A DNA stretch of 64,000 bases, from contig NZ_SAYU02000006.1 of NCBI RefSeq assembly GCF_004025965.2, forward strand, positions 1 through 64,000, in the 5' to 3' direction. Source of the stretch: Phycicoccus flavus. GTDB taxonomy: Bacteria > Actinomycetota > Actinomycetes > Actinomycetales > Dermatophilaceae. The position numbers and the translations under genes were made by a program. The notes under the pieces are model-generated. The model worked only from the letters and a program-made list of their open reading frames with translations, ran no database searches and was not told the origin of the DNA. Below are positions 16,770 through 25,724 of the stretch, piece after piece (within the stretch, counting starts at the first letter, position 1; each line of letters begins with the position of its first letter).

Positions 16770-18725
16770 GTGTCACCGACCGGCGACGCCCTCATCGGGC
16801 ACCTCCTCGACGGGCGCTACCGCGTCGAGTCCCGGCTGGCCGACGGCGGCATGGCCACGGTCTACCTCGGCGTCGACACCCGGCTCGAGCGCGAGGTGGC
16901 GCTCAAGGTCATGCGCCCCCACCTCGTCCACGACGACACCTTCGTGAGCCGCTTCCGCCGCGAGGCCCGCTCGGCGGCGTCGTTGTCGCACCCCAACGTC
17001 GTCGGCGTGTTCGACCAGGGCCGCGACGGCGACCACGTCTTCCTCGTCATGGAGTACGTCGCCGGGCCGACCCTGCGCGAGGTCCTCACCGACGAGGGCC
17101 CCCTCTCGCCCCGCGCCGCGCTCGACGTCCTCGACCCGGTGCTCCAGGCACTCGGCGAGGCGCACGCCAAGGGGCTCGTCCACCGCGACGTCAAGCCCGA
17201 GAACGTCATCCTCACCGGCGCCGGCACGGTCAAGGTCGCCGACTTCGGGCTGGCCCGCGCGGTCTCGAGCCAGACGATGACGAGCTCCAGCGGGGTGCTG
17301 CTCGGCACCGTCGCCTACCTCTCGCCCGAGCAGGTCGAGCGCGGCATCGCCGACGCCCGCTCCGACGTCTACGCCGCCGGCCTCGTCCTGTTCGAGATGC
17401 TCACCGGAGCCAAGGCGTTCACCGGCGAGACCCCGATCCACGTCGCCTACCAGCACGTGCACGGCGGCGTCCCCGTCCCCTCCGAGCGGGTCGACGGCCT
17501 GCCGCCGGTGCTCGACGACCTCGTCGCCGTCGCCACCTCGCGCGACCCCGACGACCGTCCCCGGGACGCCGGCGAGCTGCTGGCGCTCGTGCGCCGCACC
17601 CGCACCGGCCTCACCCCGACCGCCCTCGACGCCCGCCCGGCGGGCTCCGAGGCCCTGGCCGCCGCGTCGGTGCCGACCTCCACCGCCGCGCTGCCGGTGG
17701 GTGCCGTCGCCCGGGCGGGCCGCGACCCGCGCGGACCACGGGGGCCCCGCCGTCCGCAGGGCCCCCGTGGCCCCCGGTCCGGCACCGGCACCGACGCGCT
17801 GTCGGTCCCGCCGCCGCCGCTGGAGGGCGTCGTCGTCGCGGGACGCGGCCACCGGCGCCGGACCTGGTGGCCGGCCGCGGTCGCGTCGGTCGCCCTGGCC
17901 GCCCTCACCGCGTGGTTCTTCCTCCTCGGCCCCGGCGCCGTCGCCACCGTGCCGTCGGTCCTGCAGCGTCCCCTCGACCAGGCGGTCGCCGCCGTCCAGC
18001 AGGCGGACCTCGACCCCACGGTCACCCGGGCGTTCTCCGAGGACGTCGCCAAGGGCACGGTGATGACCGTCGAGCCCGGCGTCGGGTCGACGGTCGGCCG
18101 GGGCGAGCAGGTCGTCCTCACCGTGTCCCGAGGTCCGGAGCGCTACGAGGTGCCCGACGTCGCCGGGATGACCCGCAAGGAGGCCGGCCGGCAGCTGGGC
18201 GAGCGCAATCTCGCCCTCGGCCGGGTCACCGAGCGCTACAGCGAGACCGTCCCCGACGGCCAGGTCCTCTCGCTGCGCCCCGAGGCCGGCGCCAGCGTCA
18301 AGCCGGACACGAAGGTCGCGCTCGTCCTCAGCAAGGGCCGCCGGCCGGTCCCCGTGCCCGACGTCACCGGTCAGGGGGCCGACGCCGCGACGGCGACGCT
18401 GCAGGACGCCGGCCTGGAGGTGCAGCGGTCCGAGGAGAACAGCGCCACCGTGGCGGCCGGCGACGTCGTCTCCCAGTCCCCCCGCGACGGCACGCTCTAC
18501 CGCGGCGACACCGTGAGCCTCGTCGTCTCGAAGGGGCCGGTCATGGTCGAGGTGCCCGCGGTCGTCGGGAAGCAGCTGCCCGAGGCCCGGCGCATCCTCG
18601 AGGAGGCCGGCTTCGAGGTGCAGGTGAAGAAGGCGCTCGGCGGCATCTTCGGGACGGTGCGCTTCCAGGACCCCGAGAACGGCCTGGCGCCGGAGGGCAG
18701 CACCGTCACCGTGACCATCGTCTGA
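16770..18725 (+). CDS. PknL/PknB-type Ser/Thr protein kinase with PASTA repeats
   Basis: This membrane kinase has an N-terminal catalytic domain (P-loop ADGGMATVYLG, VALKVMRP lysine, HRDVKPEN loop, DFGLARAV activation segment). A Pro/Arg-rich juxtamembrane linker and one membrane helix (AAVASVALAALTAWFFLLG) follow, then four external PASTA repeats that sense muropeptides or lipid II. The nearby LysM/SLT protein and Rv2175c-like regulator are natural functional neighbours. The GTG at 16770 (VSPTGDALIGHLLDGRY) is preferred because of the leaderless -10; a GTG at 16749 would add seven residues. Confidence 0.92.
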   Translation: MSPTGDALIGHLLDGRYRVESRLADGGMATVYLGVDTRLEREVALKVMRPHLVHDDTFVSRFRREARSAASLSHPNVVGVFDQGRDGDHVFLVMEYVAGPTLREVLTDEGPLSPRAALDVLDPVLQALGEAHAKGLVHRDVKPENVILTGAGTVKVADFGLARAVSSQTMTSSSGVLLGTVAYLSPEQVERGIADARSDVYAAGLVLFEMLTGAKAFTGETPIHVAYQHVHGGVPVPSERVDGLPPVLDDLVAVATSRDPDDRPRDAGELLALVRRTRTGLTPTALDARPAGSEALAAASVPTSTAALPVGAVARAGRDPRGPRGPRRPQGPRGPRSGTGTDALSVPPPPLEGVVVAGRGHRRRTWWPAAVASVALAALTAWFFLLGPGAVATVPSVLQRPLDQAVAAVQQADLDPTVTRAFSEDVAKGTVMTVEPGVGSTVGRGEQVVLTVSRGPERYEVPDVAGMTRKEAGRQLGERNLALGRVTERYSETVPDGQVLSLRPEAGASVKPDTKVALVLSKGRRPVPVPDVTGQGADAATATLQDAGLEVQRSEENSATVAAGDVVSQSPRDGTLYRGDTVSLVVSKGPVMVEVPAVVGKQLPEARRILEEAGFEVQVKKALGGIFGTVRFQDPENGLAPEGSTVTVTIV

Positions 18726-18732
18726 GCCGCCG

Positions 18733-19662
18733 GTGACCGACCCCGTCCGGCTCGCCCGCGTGGCGACGCTGATGCTCCTCGCCGTCACCGCGGTGTGGGG
18801 CTCGACCTTCTTCCTCATCCGCGACCTCGTCGCCACCGTGCCGGCGGCCGACTTCATCGCGGTGCGCTTCGCCATCGCGGCGCTCGTCATGCTCGTCCTG
18901 TTCCGGCGACAGACCCTCGCCCTGTCCCGGGCCGACCTGCGGCTCGGGGCGGGGCTCGGCGTGCTCTACGGCCTGGCCCAGCTGCTGCAGACGGTCGGCC
19001 TCCAGCACACGGCCGCCTCGGTCTCCGGGTTCGTCACCGGCACCTACGTCGTCCTCACCCCCGTGCTCGCCGCGCTGCTGCTGCGCGACCGGATCGACGC
19101 GGTCACGTGGGGCGCCGCGCTGCTCACCACGGCGGGGCTGGCCGTCCTGTCGCTGCGGGGGTTCTCGGTCGGCTACGGCGAGGGCGTGACCCTGGCGTCG
19201 GCCGTGCTCTACGCGGGGCACATCGTCGTCCTCGGTCGCTGGTCGACGCCGTCGGCGGCGGTCGGGCTGGCGACGGTGCAGGCGGGCGTCATCGCCGGCA
19301 TCACCGCGGTCGCGGCGGTGCCCGGCGGGCTGACGCTGCCGGACGGGACCGGCCAGTGGGCCTCGCTGCTCTACATGGCGGTCGTCGCCGGCGCGGCCGC
19401 GCTGTGGGCGCAGACCTGGGCCCAGGCGCACCTCACCGCCACCCGCGCCGCGATCGTCATGGCCATGGAGCCGGTGTTCGCCGCCCTCTTCGCCGTCCTC
19501 CTCGGCGGCGAGGACGCCACGACCCGGCTCCTCGTCGGGGGCGGGCTCGTCGTCGCGTCGATGTACCTCGTCGAGCTGCGCGGCGTCCTGGCCCGGCGCC
19601 GGCGTCGCGGGGCCACCGCCGCCGACGACCCCCCGGTCGAGGCCCTGCACCACGACGTCTGA
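18733..19662 (+). CDS. EamA/DMT family transporter
   Basis: The 309-residue product has ten predicted membrane helices as two EamA repeats, including the signature AVTAVWGSTFFLIRDL near the N-terminus and PVFAALFAVLLGGE in the second half. Family members export amino acids or other small metabolites; the substrate is not inferable. The GTG lies seven bases after the kinase stop, so it probably shares the kinase transcript. The cytoplasmic tail is short and charged. Confidence 0.9.
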   Translation: MTDPVRLARVATLMLLAVTAVWGSTFFLIRDLVATVPAADFIAVRFAIAALVMLVLFRRQTLALSRADLRLGAGLGVLYGLAQLLQTVGLQHTAASVSGFVTGTYVVLTPVLAALLLRDRIDAVTWGAALLTTAGLAVLSLRGFSVGYGEGVTLASAVLYAGHIVVLGRWSTPSAAVGLATVQAGVIAGITAVAAVPGGLTLPDGTGQWASLLYMAVVAGAAALWAQTWAQAHLTATRAAIVMAMEPVFAALFAVLLGGEDATTRLLVGGGLVVASMYLVELRGVLARRRRRGATAADDPPVEALHHDV

Positions 19663-19670
19663 CGGCGGGA

Positions 19671-19783
19671 CGGGCGCGACCGGGGGACGGGCGGACGACA
19701 CGCAGACGGAGGCCGGGGCCGGGTTCCGGCGGGTCGGGCGGGTAAAAGGCGCGACGTGTCGTCGGCCCGTCGGGCGCGACCGG
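19671..19783. repeat. 87-bp inverted-repeat element bounded by 13-bp direct repeats
   Basis: The 13-mer CGGGCGCGACCGG occurs at 19671-19683 and again at 19771-19783. Between the copies, 16-base arms at 19687-19702 and 19755-19770 are inverted complements with a single mismatch and enclose a 52-base loop containing an unusual TAAAA. It fills the gap between convergent eamA and ltaE. It may be a MITE-like remnant with target duplications or a bidirectional terminator. Confidence 0.6.
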
Positions 19784-19784
19784 C

Positions 19785-20831
19785 TCAGGCGGAGGCGAGG
19801 ACCTCTCGCGCGGCGGCGACGGCGGTGTCGGTACCGGCGTCGTCGACGTCGAGGTGCCAGACCAGGCGCACCGCGGCCGGGCCGACGGCGTAGGTGCGGA
19901 CCCCGTGGGAGGCCATGCCCTCGACGAACGCGGCCGAGCCCAGCCCCGCCGCCCCGACGTCGAGGACGACGATGTTCGTCTCCACGCCCTCGGGGTCGAT
20001 GACCCCCGGCGCGGCGTCGGCGCAGGCCTGCGCGAAGCGCCGGGCCCGGGCGTGGTCGTCGGCCAGGCGCTCGACGTGGTGGTCCAGCGCGTGCAGCCCG
20101 GCGGCCGCGAGGATGCCGACCTGCCGCATCCCGCCGCCGTAGCGCTTGCGCCAGACGCGGGCCGAGGCCATCGCCTCGGCGGACCCGACGAGCACCGACC
20201 CCACCGGAGCCCCCAGGCCCTTGGACAGGCACACCGAGACGGTGTCGAACTCGGCGCCGTAGTCGGCGAGCGGCACCCCCGAGGCGACGTGGGCGTTCCA
20301 CAGCCGCGCGCCGTCGAGGTGCATGGCCACCCCGCGCTCGCGGGTGGCCGCCCGCACCTCGCGGATCGCGGCGAGCGGCTGGACCGTCCCGCCGCCGAAG
20401 TTGTGCGTGTTCTCGACGACGACGAGCGCGGTCTCGACCTGGTAGGGCCCGACGCCGGTGGTGACGAGCGACATGGGCCCGGCCGGGTCGAGCAGCCCGC
20501 GCACGCTGGGCCAGGTGCGGCTCGTGATGCCGGAGAACACCGCCGCCGCCCCGAGCTCGGCCCGCACGACGTGCGCCTGCTGGTCGGCCACGAGCTCCTG
20601 GCCCGGCGCGACGTGCAGCCGCAGCCCGAGCTGGTTGGCCATCGACCCGGTCGGGGTGAACAGCGCCGCCTCGTGCCCGAGCAGCCCGGCGACCCGCTCC
20701 TCGAGGGCGCGGACGGTCGGGTCCTCGCCGAAGACGTCGTCGCCGACGTCGGCGCCCGCCATCGCCGCGCGCATGGCGGGCGTCGGCCGGGTGAGGGTGT
20801 CGGACAGGAGGTCGACGGCGACGTCGGGCAT
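19785..20831 (-). CDS. ltaE: Low-specificity L-threonine aldolase
   Basis: The 348-residue PLP enzyme cleaves threonine or allo-threonine to glycine and acetaldehyde. The N-terminus DLLSDTLTRPTPAMRAAM and the MHLDGARLWNA strand (PLP-ring Asp) are characteristic, and the PLP lysine lies in SVCLSKGLGAPVGS. Length is typical. It starts on ATG just downstream of aroG, eight bases after the aroG stop, and may be co-transcribed with it. Confidence 0.92.
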   Translation of the reverse strand: MPDVAVDLLSDTLTRPTPAMRAAMAGADVGDDVFGEDPTVRALEERVAGLLGHEAALFTPTGSMANQLGLRLHVAPGQELVADQQAHVVRAELGAAAVFSGITSRTWPSVRGLLDPAGPMSLVTTGVGPYQVETALVVVENTHNFGGGTVQPLAAIREVRAATRERGVAMHLDGARLWNAHVASGVPLADYGAEFDTVSVCLSKGLGAPVGSVLVGSAEAMASARVWRKRYGGGMRQVGILAAAGLHALDHHVERLADDHARARRFAQACADAAPGVIDPEGVETNIVVLDVGAAGLGSAAFVEGMASHGVRTYAVGPAAVRLVWHLDVDDAGTDTAVAAAREVLASA

Positions 20832-20839
20832 CGGCGGGG

Positions 20840-22192
20840 TCAGTCCTGCCCGAGCATCTCGGCGACGAGGAAGGCGAGCTCGAGGCTCTGCTGGTGGTTC
20901 AGGCGCGGGTCGCACACCGACTCGTAGCGCGTGCCGAGGTCGGCGTCGAGGATCTTCTCCGACCCGCCGATGCACTCGGTGACGTCGTTGCCGGTGAGCT
21001 CGACGTGGATGCCGCCCGGGTGGGTGCCGAGCCCCCGGTGGACCTCGAAGAAGCCGCGGACCTCGTCGACGACGTCCTCGAAGTCGCGGGTCTTGAAGCC
21101 GGAGGAGGACTCGAAGGTGTTGCCGTGCATCGGGTCGCACACCCAGGTGACCGGCGCGCCGGAGGCGGTGACCCGCTCGACGATGGTCGGCAGCGCGTCG
21201 CGCACCCGGCGCGAGCCCATCCGGGTGATGAACGTGAGCCGGCCGGGCTCGCGCTCGGGGTCGAGGAGGTCGATGACCCGCAGCAGGTCGTCGACGTCGG
21301 CGTTCGCGGAGACCTTGACCCCGACCGGGTTGCGGATCCGCGAGACGAAGTCCAGGTGCGCGCCGCCGAGGTCGCGGGTGCGCTCGCCGACCCACACGAA
21401 GTGCCCGGAGGTGTCGTAGAGGTCGCCGGTGCGCGAGTCGACGCGGGTCAGCGGCCGCTCGTAGTCCAGCAGCAGGGCCTCGTGCGCGGAGAAGAACTCG
21501 GTGGTCTTCATCCGGTCGAAGTCGGCGCCGCAGGCGCTCATGAACCGCAGCGCGCGGTCGATGTCCTTGGCCAGCCGCTCGTAGCGCGCGAAGGCCGCGT
21601 TGGCGACGAAGCCGCGGTTCCACTCCTGGACGTGGCGCAGGTCGGCGAAGCCGCCGGTCGTGAAGGCGCGCACGAGGTTCAGGGTGGCGCTGCTCGCGTG
21701 GTAGGCCCGCACGAGCCGCTGCGGGTCCGGGGTGCGGGCCTCGGGCGTGAACTCGAAGTCGTTGACCATGTCGCCGCGGAAGGCCGGCAGGGTGACGCCC
21801 TCGCGGGTCTCGCTGTCGCTGGAGCGCGGCTTGGCGTACTGCCCGGCCATCCGCCCGACCTTGACGACGGGGACGGACGCGCCGTAGGTGAGCACGGCGG
21901 CCATCTGGAGGATCGTCTTGACCCGGTCACGGATGTTGTCGGCCGTCGCCGAGGCGAAGGTCTCGGCGCAGTCGCCGCCCTGGAGGACGAACGCCTCGCC
22001 GCGCGAGACCGCGGCCATGCGCTCCTTGAGGACGTCGCACTCCCCCGCGAACACGAGCGGCGGATAGGTCCCGAGCGTCGACACCGCCGCCTCGAGGGCC
22101 ACCGGGTCGGGCCAGACCGGCTGCTGGGCGGCCGGAAGGTCGTCGCCGCCGGCCGGGGCCGGCAGCGCGTCGGGGGTCGTCGTCGTGCTCAC
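20840..22192 (-). CDS. aroG: Class II 3-deoxy-7-phosphoheptulonate (DAHP) synthase
   Basis: This 450-residue class II enzyme joins PEP and erythrose-4-phosphate as the first step of the shikimate pathway. Diagnostic blocks include FVLQGGDCAETF with the metal-ligand Cys, VGRMAGQYAKPRSS, VCDPMHGNTF and GGIHVELTGNDVTECIGG. A TACGAT -10 ends six bases before the GTG (VSTTTTPDALP), so the message is probably leaderless; a longer start at about 22258 would lie upstream of that promoter. No fused chorismate mutase is present. Confidence 0.95.
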   Translation of the reverse strand: MSTTTTPDALPAPAGGDDLPAAQQPVWPDPVALEAAVSTLGTYPPLVFAGECDVLKERMAAVSRGEAFVLQGGDCAETFASATADNIRDRVKTILQMAAVLTYGASVPVVKVGRMAGQYAKPRSSDSETREGVTLPAFRGDMVNDFEFTPEARTPDPQRLVRAYHASSATLNLVRAFTTGGFADLRHVQEWNRGFVANAAFARYERLAKDIDRALRFMSACGADFDRMKTTEFFSAHEALLLDYERPLTRVDSRTGDLYDTSGHFVWVGERTRDLGGAHLDFVSRIRNPVGVKVSANADVDDLLRVIDLLDPEREPGRLTFITRMGSRRVRDALPTIVERVTASGAPVTWVCDPMHGNTFESSSGFKTRDFEDVVDEVRGFFEVHRGLGTHPGGIHVELTGNDVTECIGGSEKILDADLGTRYESVCDPRLNHQQSLELAFLVAEMLGQD

Positions 22193-22198
22193 CCGGCC

Positions 22199-22204
22199 AT
22201 CGTA
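22199..22204 (-). promoter_or_regulatory. -10 of leaderless aroG transcript
   Basis: The minus-strand TACGAT is separated by six bases from the GTG at 22192, and no ribosome site is seen. Confidence 0.6.
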
Positions 22205-22261
22205 GGTGGGGTGGACGGCGGCCACCGGTCCGGCCCGGATCACGGACCCCGGCGCCACGCG

Positions 22262-22957
22262 TCAGGCCGGGTCGTCGTCCTCGAGGCCGTGGGCCAGGGC
22301 GAAGCGGACGAGCTCGACCCGGTTGTGCAGGTGCAGCTTGCCGAGGGTGTTCTGCACGTGGTTCTGCACGGTCCGGTGCGACAGCCCGAGCTGGGCGGCG
22401 ATCTCCTTGCTGCCGAGCCCGGTGGCGACGAGCCGCAGCACCTCGGTCTCGCGCGCGGTGAGCTGCGGGATGGGGCGCTCGGGGTCGCGGTCGGCGGCGG
22501 GGTCGGACCCGGCCGAGCGCAGCCGCCGGAACTCGCCGAGGACGAGCCCCGCGAGCCCCGGGGTGTACACGGCCTCGCCGCGGGCGGTCGCGTGGACGGC
22601 GGCGAGGATCTCGGCCGGCGCGGCGGACTTCACGAGGTACCCGGTGGCCCCGGCCTTGATGGCGTCGAGGACGTCCTGCTGCTCGCCACTGGCCGAGAGG
22701 ATGAGGACGCGGGTCTCGAGGTCGCCGAGCGCGCGGCACACCTCGTCGCCGCGCAGGCCGGGCAGGTTGAGGTCGAGGACGAGGACGTCGGGGCGGGTCG
22801 CCCGGGTCCGGCGCACCGCCGCCGGTCCGTCGGCCGCCGTGCCGACGACCCGGACGCCGCGCGAGGTGAGGTCGCGCTCCAGGGCGGCGAGCCACAGCGG
22901 GTGGTCGTCCGCGACGAGCACGCTCGGGGAGGCGGTGTCCTCGGCGAGGTCGGTCAT
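22262..22957 (-). CDS. NarL/LuxR-type response regulator (MacR-like)
   Basis: The 231-residue regulator has a receiver domain (VLVADDHPLWL acidic pair, phospho-acceptor Asp in VLVLDLNLPG, Lys in GYLVKSAAP) and a C-terminal LuxR helix-turn-helix (LTARETEVLRLVATGLGSKE). Its ATG overlaps the kinase stop by four bases, marking a cognate pair. The kinase and regulator resemble the MacRS system known from Streptomyces. Target genes cannot be read from the window, although aroG lies immediately downstream. Confidence 0.92.
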   Translation of the reverse strand: MTDLAEDTASPSVLVADDHPLWLAALERDLTSRGVRVVGTAADGPAAVRRTRATRPDVLVLDLNLPGLRGDEVCRALGDLETRVLILSASGEQQDVLDAIKAGATGYLVKSAAPAEILAAVHATARGEAVYTPGLAGLVLGEFRRLRSAGSDPAADRDPERPIPQLTARETEVLRLVATGLGSKEIAAQLGLSHRTVQNHVQNTLGKLHLHNRVELVRFALAHGLEDDDPA

Positions 22958-24135
22958 CTCTGCTCCTCGGGGCGGCGGGGCACGACGATGCGCACCGTGC
23001 ATCCTGCCCCGGGACGGGTGGTCCACGTGGCCGAACCGCCGAGGTCCTCGACCCGGCCGCGGATCGACCCGCTGACGCCCATCCGCCCACGCGCCGCGGC
23101 GGCGTGCAGCTCGGCGAGGTCGGCGCCGGCGCCGTCGTCGCGGACGGTGAGCTCGACGCCCTCGGCGTCGCCCTCGAGCAGCACCCAGGCGCGGGCGCCG
23201 TCGCCGGCGTGCCGGTCGACGTTGTCGAGCACCGCCGCGAGGACCGCTGCCAGCTCGCGCGCCACCTGGGGGTCGACGGCGAGCGGGTCGGCGGGCACCG
23301 CCACCGACACCCCCGGCCGCTCGACGGCGCTGACGACGAGCCGCAGATCGGTCTCGGCCCCCTCGGCGCCGTGCAGGTCGGCGACCCCGCCGCCGGGCGC
23401 CCCCGCCCCGGACACGAACCGGCGCAGCGCCCGCTCCTGGTCGGCCGCGAGCCCGCCGAGCTCGGCCGCCTCTCCCCCGAGGTCGCTGCCGCGACGGTGG
23501 ATGTAGGCCAGCGACTGCAGGACCCCGTCGTGGACGACCCGGGCGATCCGCTCCCGCTCGCGCAGCCGCTCCCGTTCCAGGAGCACCTGCTCCTCGCGGG
23601 CCTGCCCGGAGCGGGCGAGGTCGACGGCCAGGCCGATGAGGCTGCCGAGGAGGACGAGGATGACGATGTTGTGGATGGTCGACTGCGTCGGCCGCCCGGC
23701 GATCTCGACGAGGTCGGCGACGGCGACGGCGGCGGCGGCCAGCAGCCCGCCGCGGGCCCCGACCGTCACGGCGGTGCCGACGACCGAGCCCGCCGCCCAC
23801 ACCGTCGGGAGGGTGAACTGCCCGGCGGCGACGGCGGCCGCCCCGTCGGCCAGCGGCGTCGCGAGGACGGCGGCGACGGCGATGCCGACCTCGGTGACGA
23901 CGACCGCCCGGCCCCGCCGGCGGTAGGACAGCAGCGCGAGGGACCAGGCGAGCATCATCCCGAGCGCGACGCCGGCGACCCACGGCCGGACCATGTCCTC
24001 GTGCCGCTGCCAGGCGAGCACCGCCGCGTAGAGGACGGCGAGCGGGCGGAAGACGTCGAGGCCGCGGTGGAACGCCTCGACGACGACCGGCTCACGGCGC
24101 CCGGTGCGGGACGAGCGCGGCCCCAGGACCCCCAC
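22954..24135 (-). CDS. MacS-family sensor histidine kinase
   Basis: The 393-residue kinase has about five N-terminal membrane helices (a DUF5931-like region). A dimerisation domain follows with the phospho-His in RERIARVVHDGVLQSLAYI, then a compact ATPase domain (N box LDNVDRHAG, G box DDGAGADL). No extracellular sensor domain is evident, so it probably senses membrane state. It starts on GTG eight bases after plsC and shares a transcript with plsC and the response regulator. The assignment is by architecture and the HisKA_3 motif. Confidence 0.9.
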   Translation of the reverse strand: MGVLGPRSSRTGRREPVVVEAFHRGLDVFRPLAVLYAAVLAWQRHEDMVRPWVAGVALGMMLAWSLALLSYRRRGRAVVVTEVGIAVAAVLATPLADGAAAVAAGQFTLPTVWAAGSVVGTAVTVGARGGLLAAAAVAVADLVEIAGRPTQSTIHNIVILVLLGSLIGLAVDLARSGQAREEQVLLERERLRERERIARVVHDGVLQSLAYIHRRGSDLGGEAAELGGLAADQERALRRFVSGAGAPGGGVADLHGAEGAETDLRLVVSAVERPGVSVAVPADPLAVDPQVARELAAVLAAVLDNVDRHAGDGARAWVLLEGDAEGVELTVRDDGAGADLAELHAAAARGRMGVSGSIRGRVEDLGGSATWTTRPGAGCTVRIVVPRRPEEQR

Positions 24136-24143
24136 GGGAACGC

Positions 24144-24974
24144 TCAGCTCGCGCGCCGCTGCCGGCCGTCGTCCTCGCCGGCGTCGTCGTCGCGCAGGCC
24201 CTGGTGGTCGAGGGTGTCCTCGAGCTCGCCGACCGCGCGGCCGGGGGCGGCGGCCTCGGCGGCCTCCTTGGCCTTAATCTTCTTCTCGCGGGCGATCCGG
24301 TCCTTCATCGCCGTCGCGTACATGTCGACGTACTCCTGGCCGGAGAGCTCCATGAGCGAGTACATGATCTCGTCGGTGACCGAGCGCAGGACGAACCGGT
24401 CGCCCTCCATCCCCTCGTACCGCGAGAAGTCCAGGGGGCGGCCGATGCGCACCCCGATGCGGACGAGCTTGGGGACCTTCGTGCCGGTGGGCTGGGCCTT
24501 GTCGGTGTTGATCATCGCGACCGGGATGACGGGGACGCCGGCCTCGAGCGCCATCCGCGCGACCCCGGTGCGGCCCTTGTAGAGGCGGCCGTCGGGGCTG
24601 CGGGTGCCCTCGGGGTAGAGGCCGAGGATGTCGCCGCGGGTGAGGACCTTGAGCCCGGAGCCGAGCGCGGCCTCGCTGGCCCGCCCGCCGGAGCGGTCGA
24701 TGGGCAGCTGCCCGACGCCCTTGAAGAACGCCGCCGTGAGCCGGCCCTTGAGGCCGACGCCGGTGAAGTAGTCGGACTTCGCGAGGAAGGTCATCCGCCG
24801 CGGCACGAGCAGCGGCAGGAAGATCGAGTCCGAGAACGAGAGGTGGTTGCTCGCGAAGATCGCCGCGCCGGACTCCGGGATGTGCTCGGCGCCCTCGACC
24901 CACGGTCGGAAGAGGAGGCGGAGGACCGGCCCGAGGACGACCGTCTTCAGGAACCAGTAGAACAACCGGACCAC
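24144..24974 (-). CDS. plsC: 1-acyl-sn-glycerol-3-phosphate acyltransferase
   Basis: The 276-residue enzyme transfers an acyl chain to lysophosphatidate in phospholipid synthesis. It carries the acyltransferase motifs NHLSFSD (His44, Asp49), GVGQLPIDRSGG, LYPEGTRS and VPVIPVAMI, with an N-terminal membrane-anchoring helix. The charged tail is rich in Lys, Glu and Asp. It opens on GTG, with TAGGCT as a likely -10 some 22 bases upstream, and leads the plsC-kinase-regulator operon. Confidence 0.93.
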   Translation of the reverse strand: MVRLFYWFLKTVVLGPVLRLLFRPWVEGAEHIPESGAAIFASNHLSFSDSIFLPLLVPRRMTFLAKSDYFTGVGLKGRLTAAFFKGVGQLPIDRSGGRASEAALGSGLKVLTRGDILGLYPEGTRSPDGRLYKGRTGVARMALEAGVPVIPVAMINTDKAQPTGTKVPKLVRIGVRIGRPLDFSRYEGMEGDRFVLRSVTDEIMYSLMELSGQEYVDMYATAMKDRIAREKKIKAKEAAEAAAPGRAVGELEDTLDHQGLRDDDAGEDDGRQRRAS

Positions 24975-24995
24975 CCTTCTGCGCGTGTCCTCGGC

Positions 24996-25001
24996 AGCCT
25001 A
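24996..25001 (-). promoter_or_regulatory. -10 of plsC-MacSR operon
   Basis: The minus-strand TAGGCT lies 21 bases before the GTG, giving a very short leader with an AGAAGG ribosome site. Confidence 0.45.
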
Positions 25002-25111
25002 GTGCACCGGCCGTGGACGGCGAGGTGGCACGAGAACGCACGCCCGCGACCGTTCCTCCCCGCCGGGCGTGCGAAGATCTGCGGGAGGACCGAGCAGGAG
25101 GAGGGGCACCC

Positions 25112-25693
25112 GTGAACGACCGCCCCGGTGAGATGGACGAGCGCGACGTCGACGAGCGCTTCGCCTCCATCGTCGCGCGCTGGGACGTCGCCGACGACGC
25201 GACGTCCGCCCCGGGCACCCCCGCCCGACCCGACCCCCGCCCCCGCCCGGACGCGCCGTCCGACGCCGCCGGACCCGCGCCGCGCGAGGACACGCCGCGG
25301 GCCGAGGACCCCGAGCCCCCCGCCGCCGAGCCCCCGCCGCGGCGTCCCGTCGTCAACCCCTCGCCCATCACCGGCGTCCACGCCTCGTCGTGGCGGGTCG
25401 TCCAGCCGCCGGACCCCGACGCCCCGCCCGTCGTCGCGCCGGGCCCCGACGACGACGAGCACTTCGAGCCGCCGTCGGTGCAGCTGCCGCCGCAGGAGGA
25501 CCTGCACTTCTGGGGCGCGGTCCTCGGGCTCGTCGCCGGGCCGCTGTGCCTCGTCTACGTCGCGATGGCCCGCCCGTTCCACAGCACCCGGTGGTTCCTC
25601 GCCGGCCTCGCCCTGAGCCTCGTCGGGTTCGCCCTGCTCGTGCTGCGCAGCCCGTCGAACCGCGACGGCGACGACGACGGCGCCCGGGTCTGA
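25112..25693 (+). CDS. Hypothetical Pro-rich protein with C-terminal membrane helices
   Basis: I do not recognise this 193-residue protein. The first 40 residues include a conserved-looking ERDVDERFASIVARWD segment. A long disordered Pro/Asp/Arg-rich stretch follows (about 30-100), then a VNPSPITGVHASSWRVV block and two membrane helices at about 135-155 and 165-182 (FWGAVLGLVAGPLCLVYVAM). This matches a common actinobacterial DUF-type membrane protein arrangement. The GTG follows a strong AGGAGGAGGGG site. It is divergent from plsC. Confidence 0.75.
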   Translation: MNDRPGEMDERDVDERFASIVARWDVADDATSAPGTPARPDPRPRPDAPSDAAGPAPREDTPRAEDPEPPAAEPPPRRPVVNPSPITGVHASSWRVVQPPDPDAPPVVAPGPDDDEHFEPPSVQLPPQEDLHFWGAVLGLVAGPLCLVYVAMARPFHSTRWFLAGLALSLVGFALLVLRSPSNRDGDDDGARV

Positions 25694-25724
25694 CCCGACC
25701 CGCCGGTCCAGGTCGTCGCCGGGC

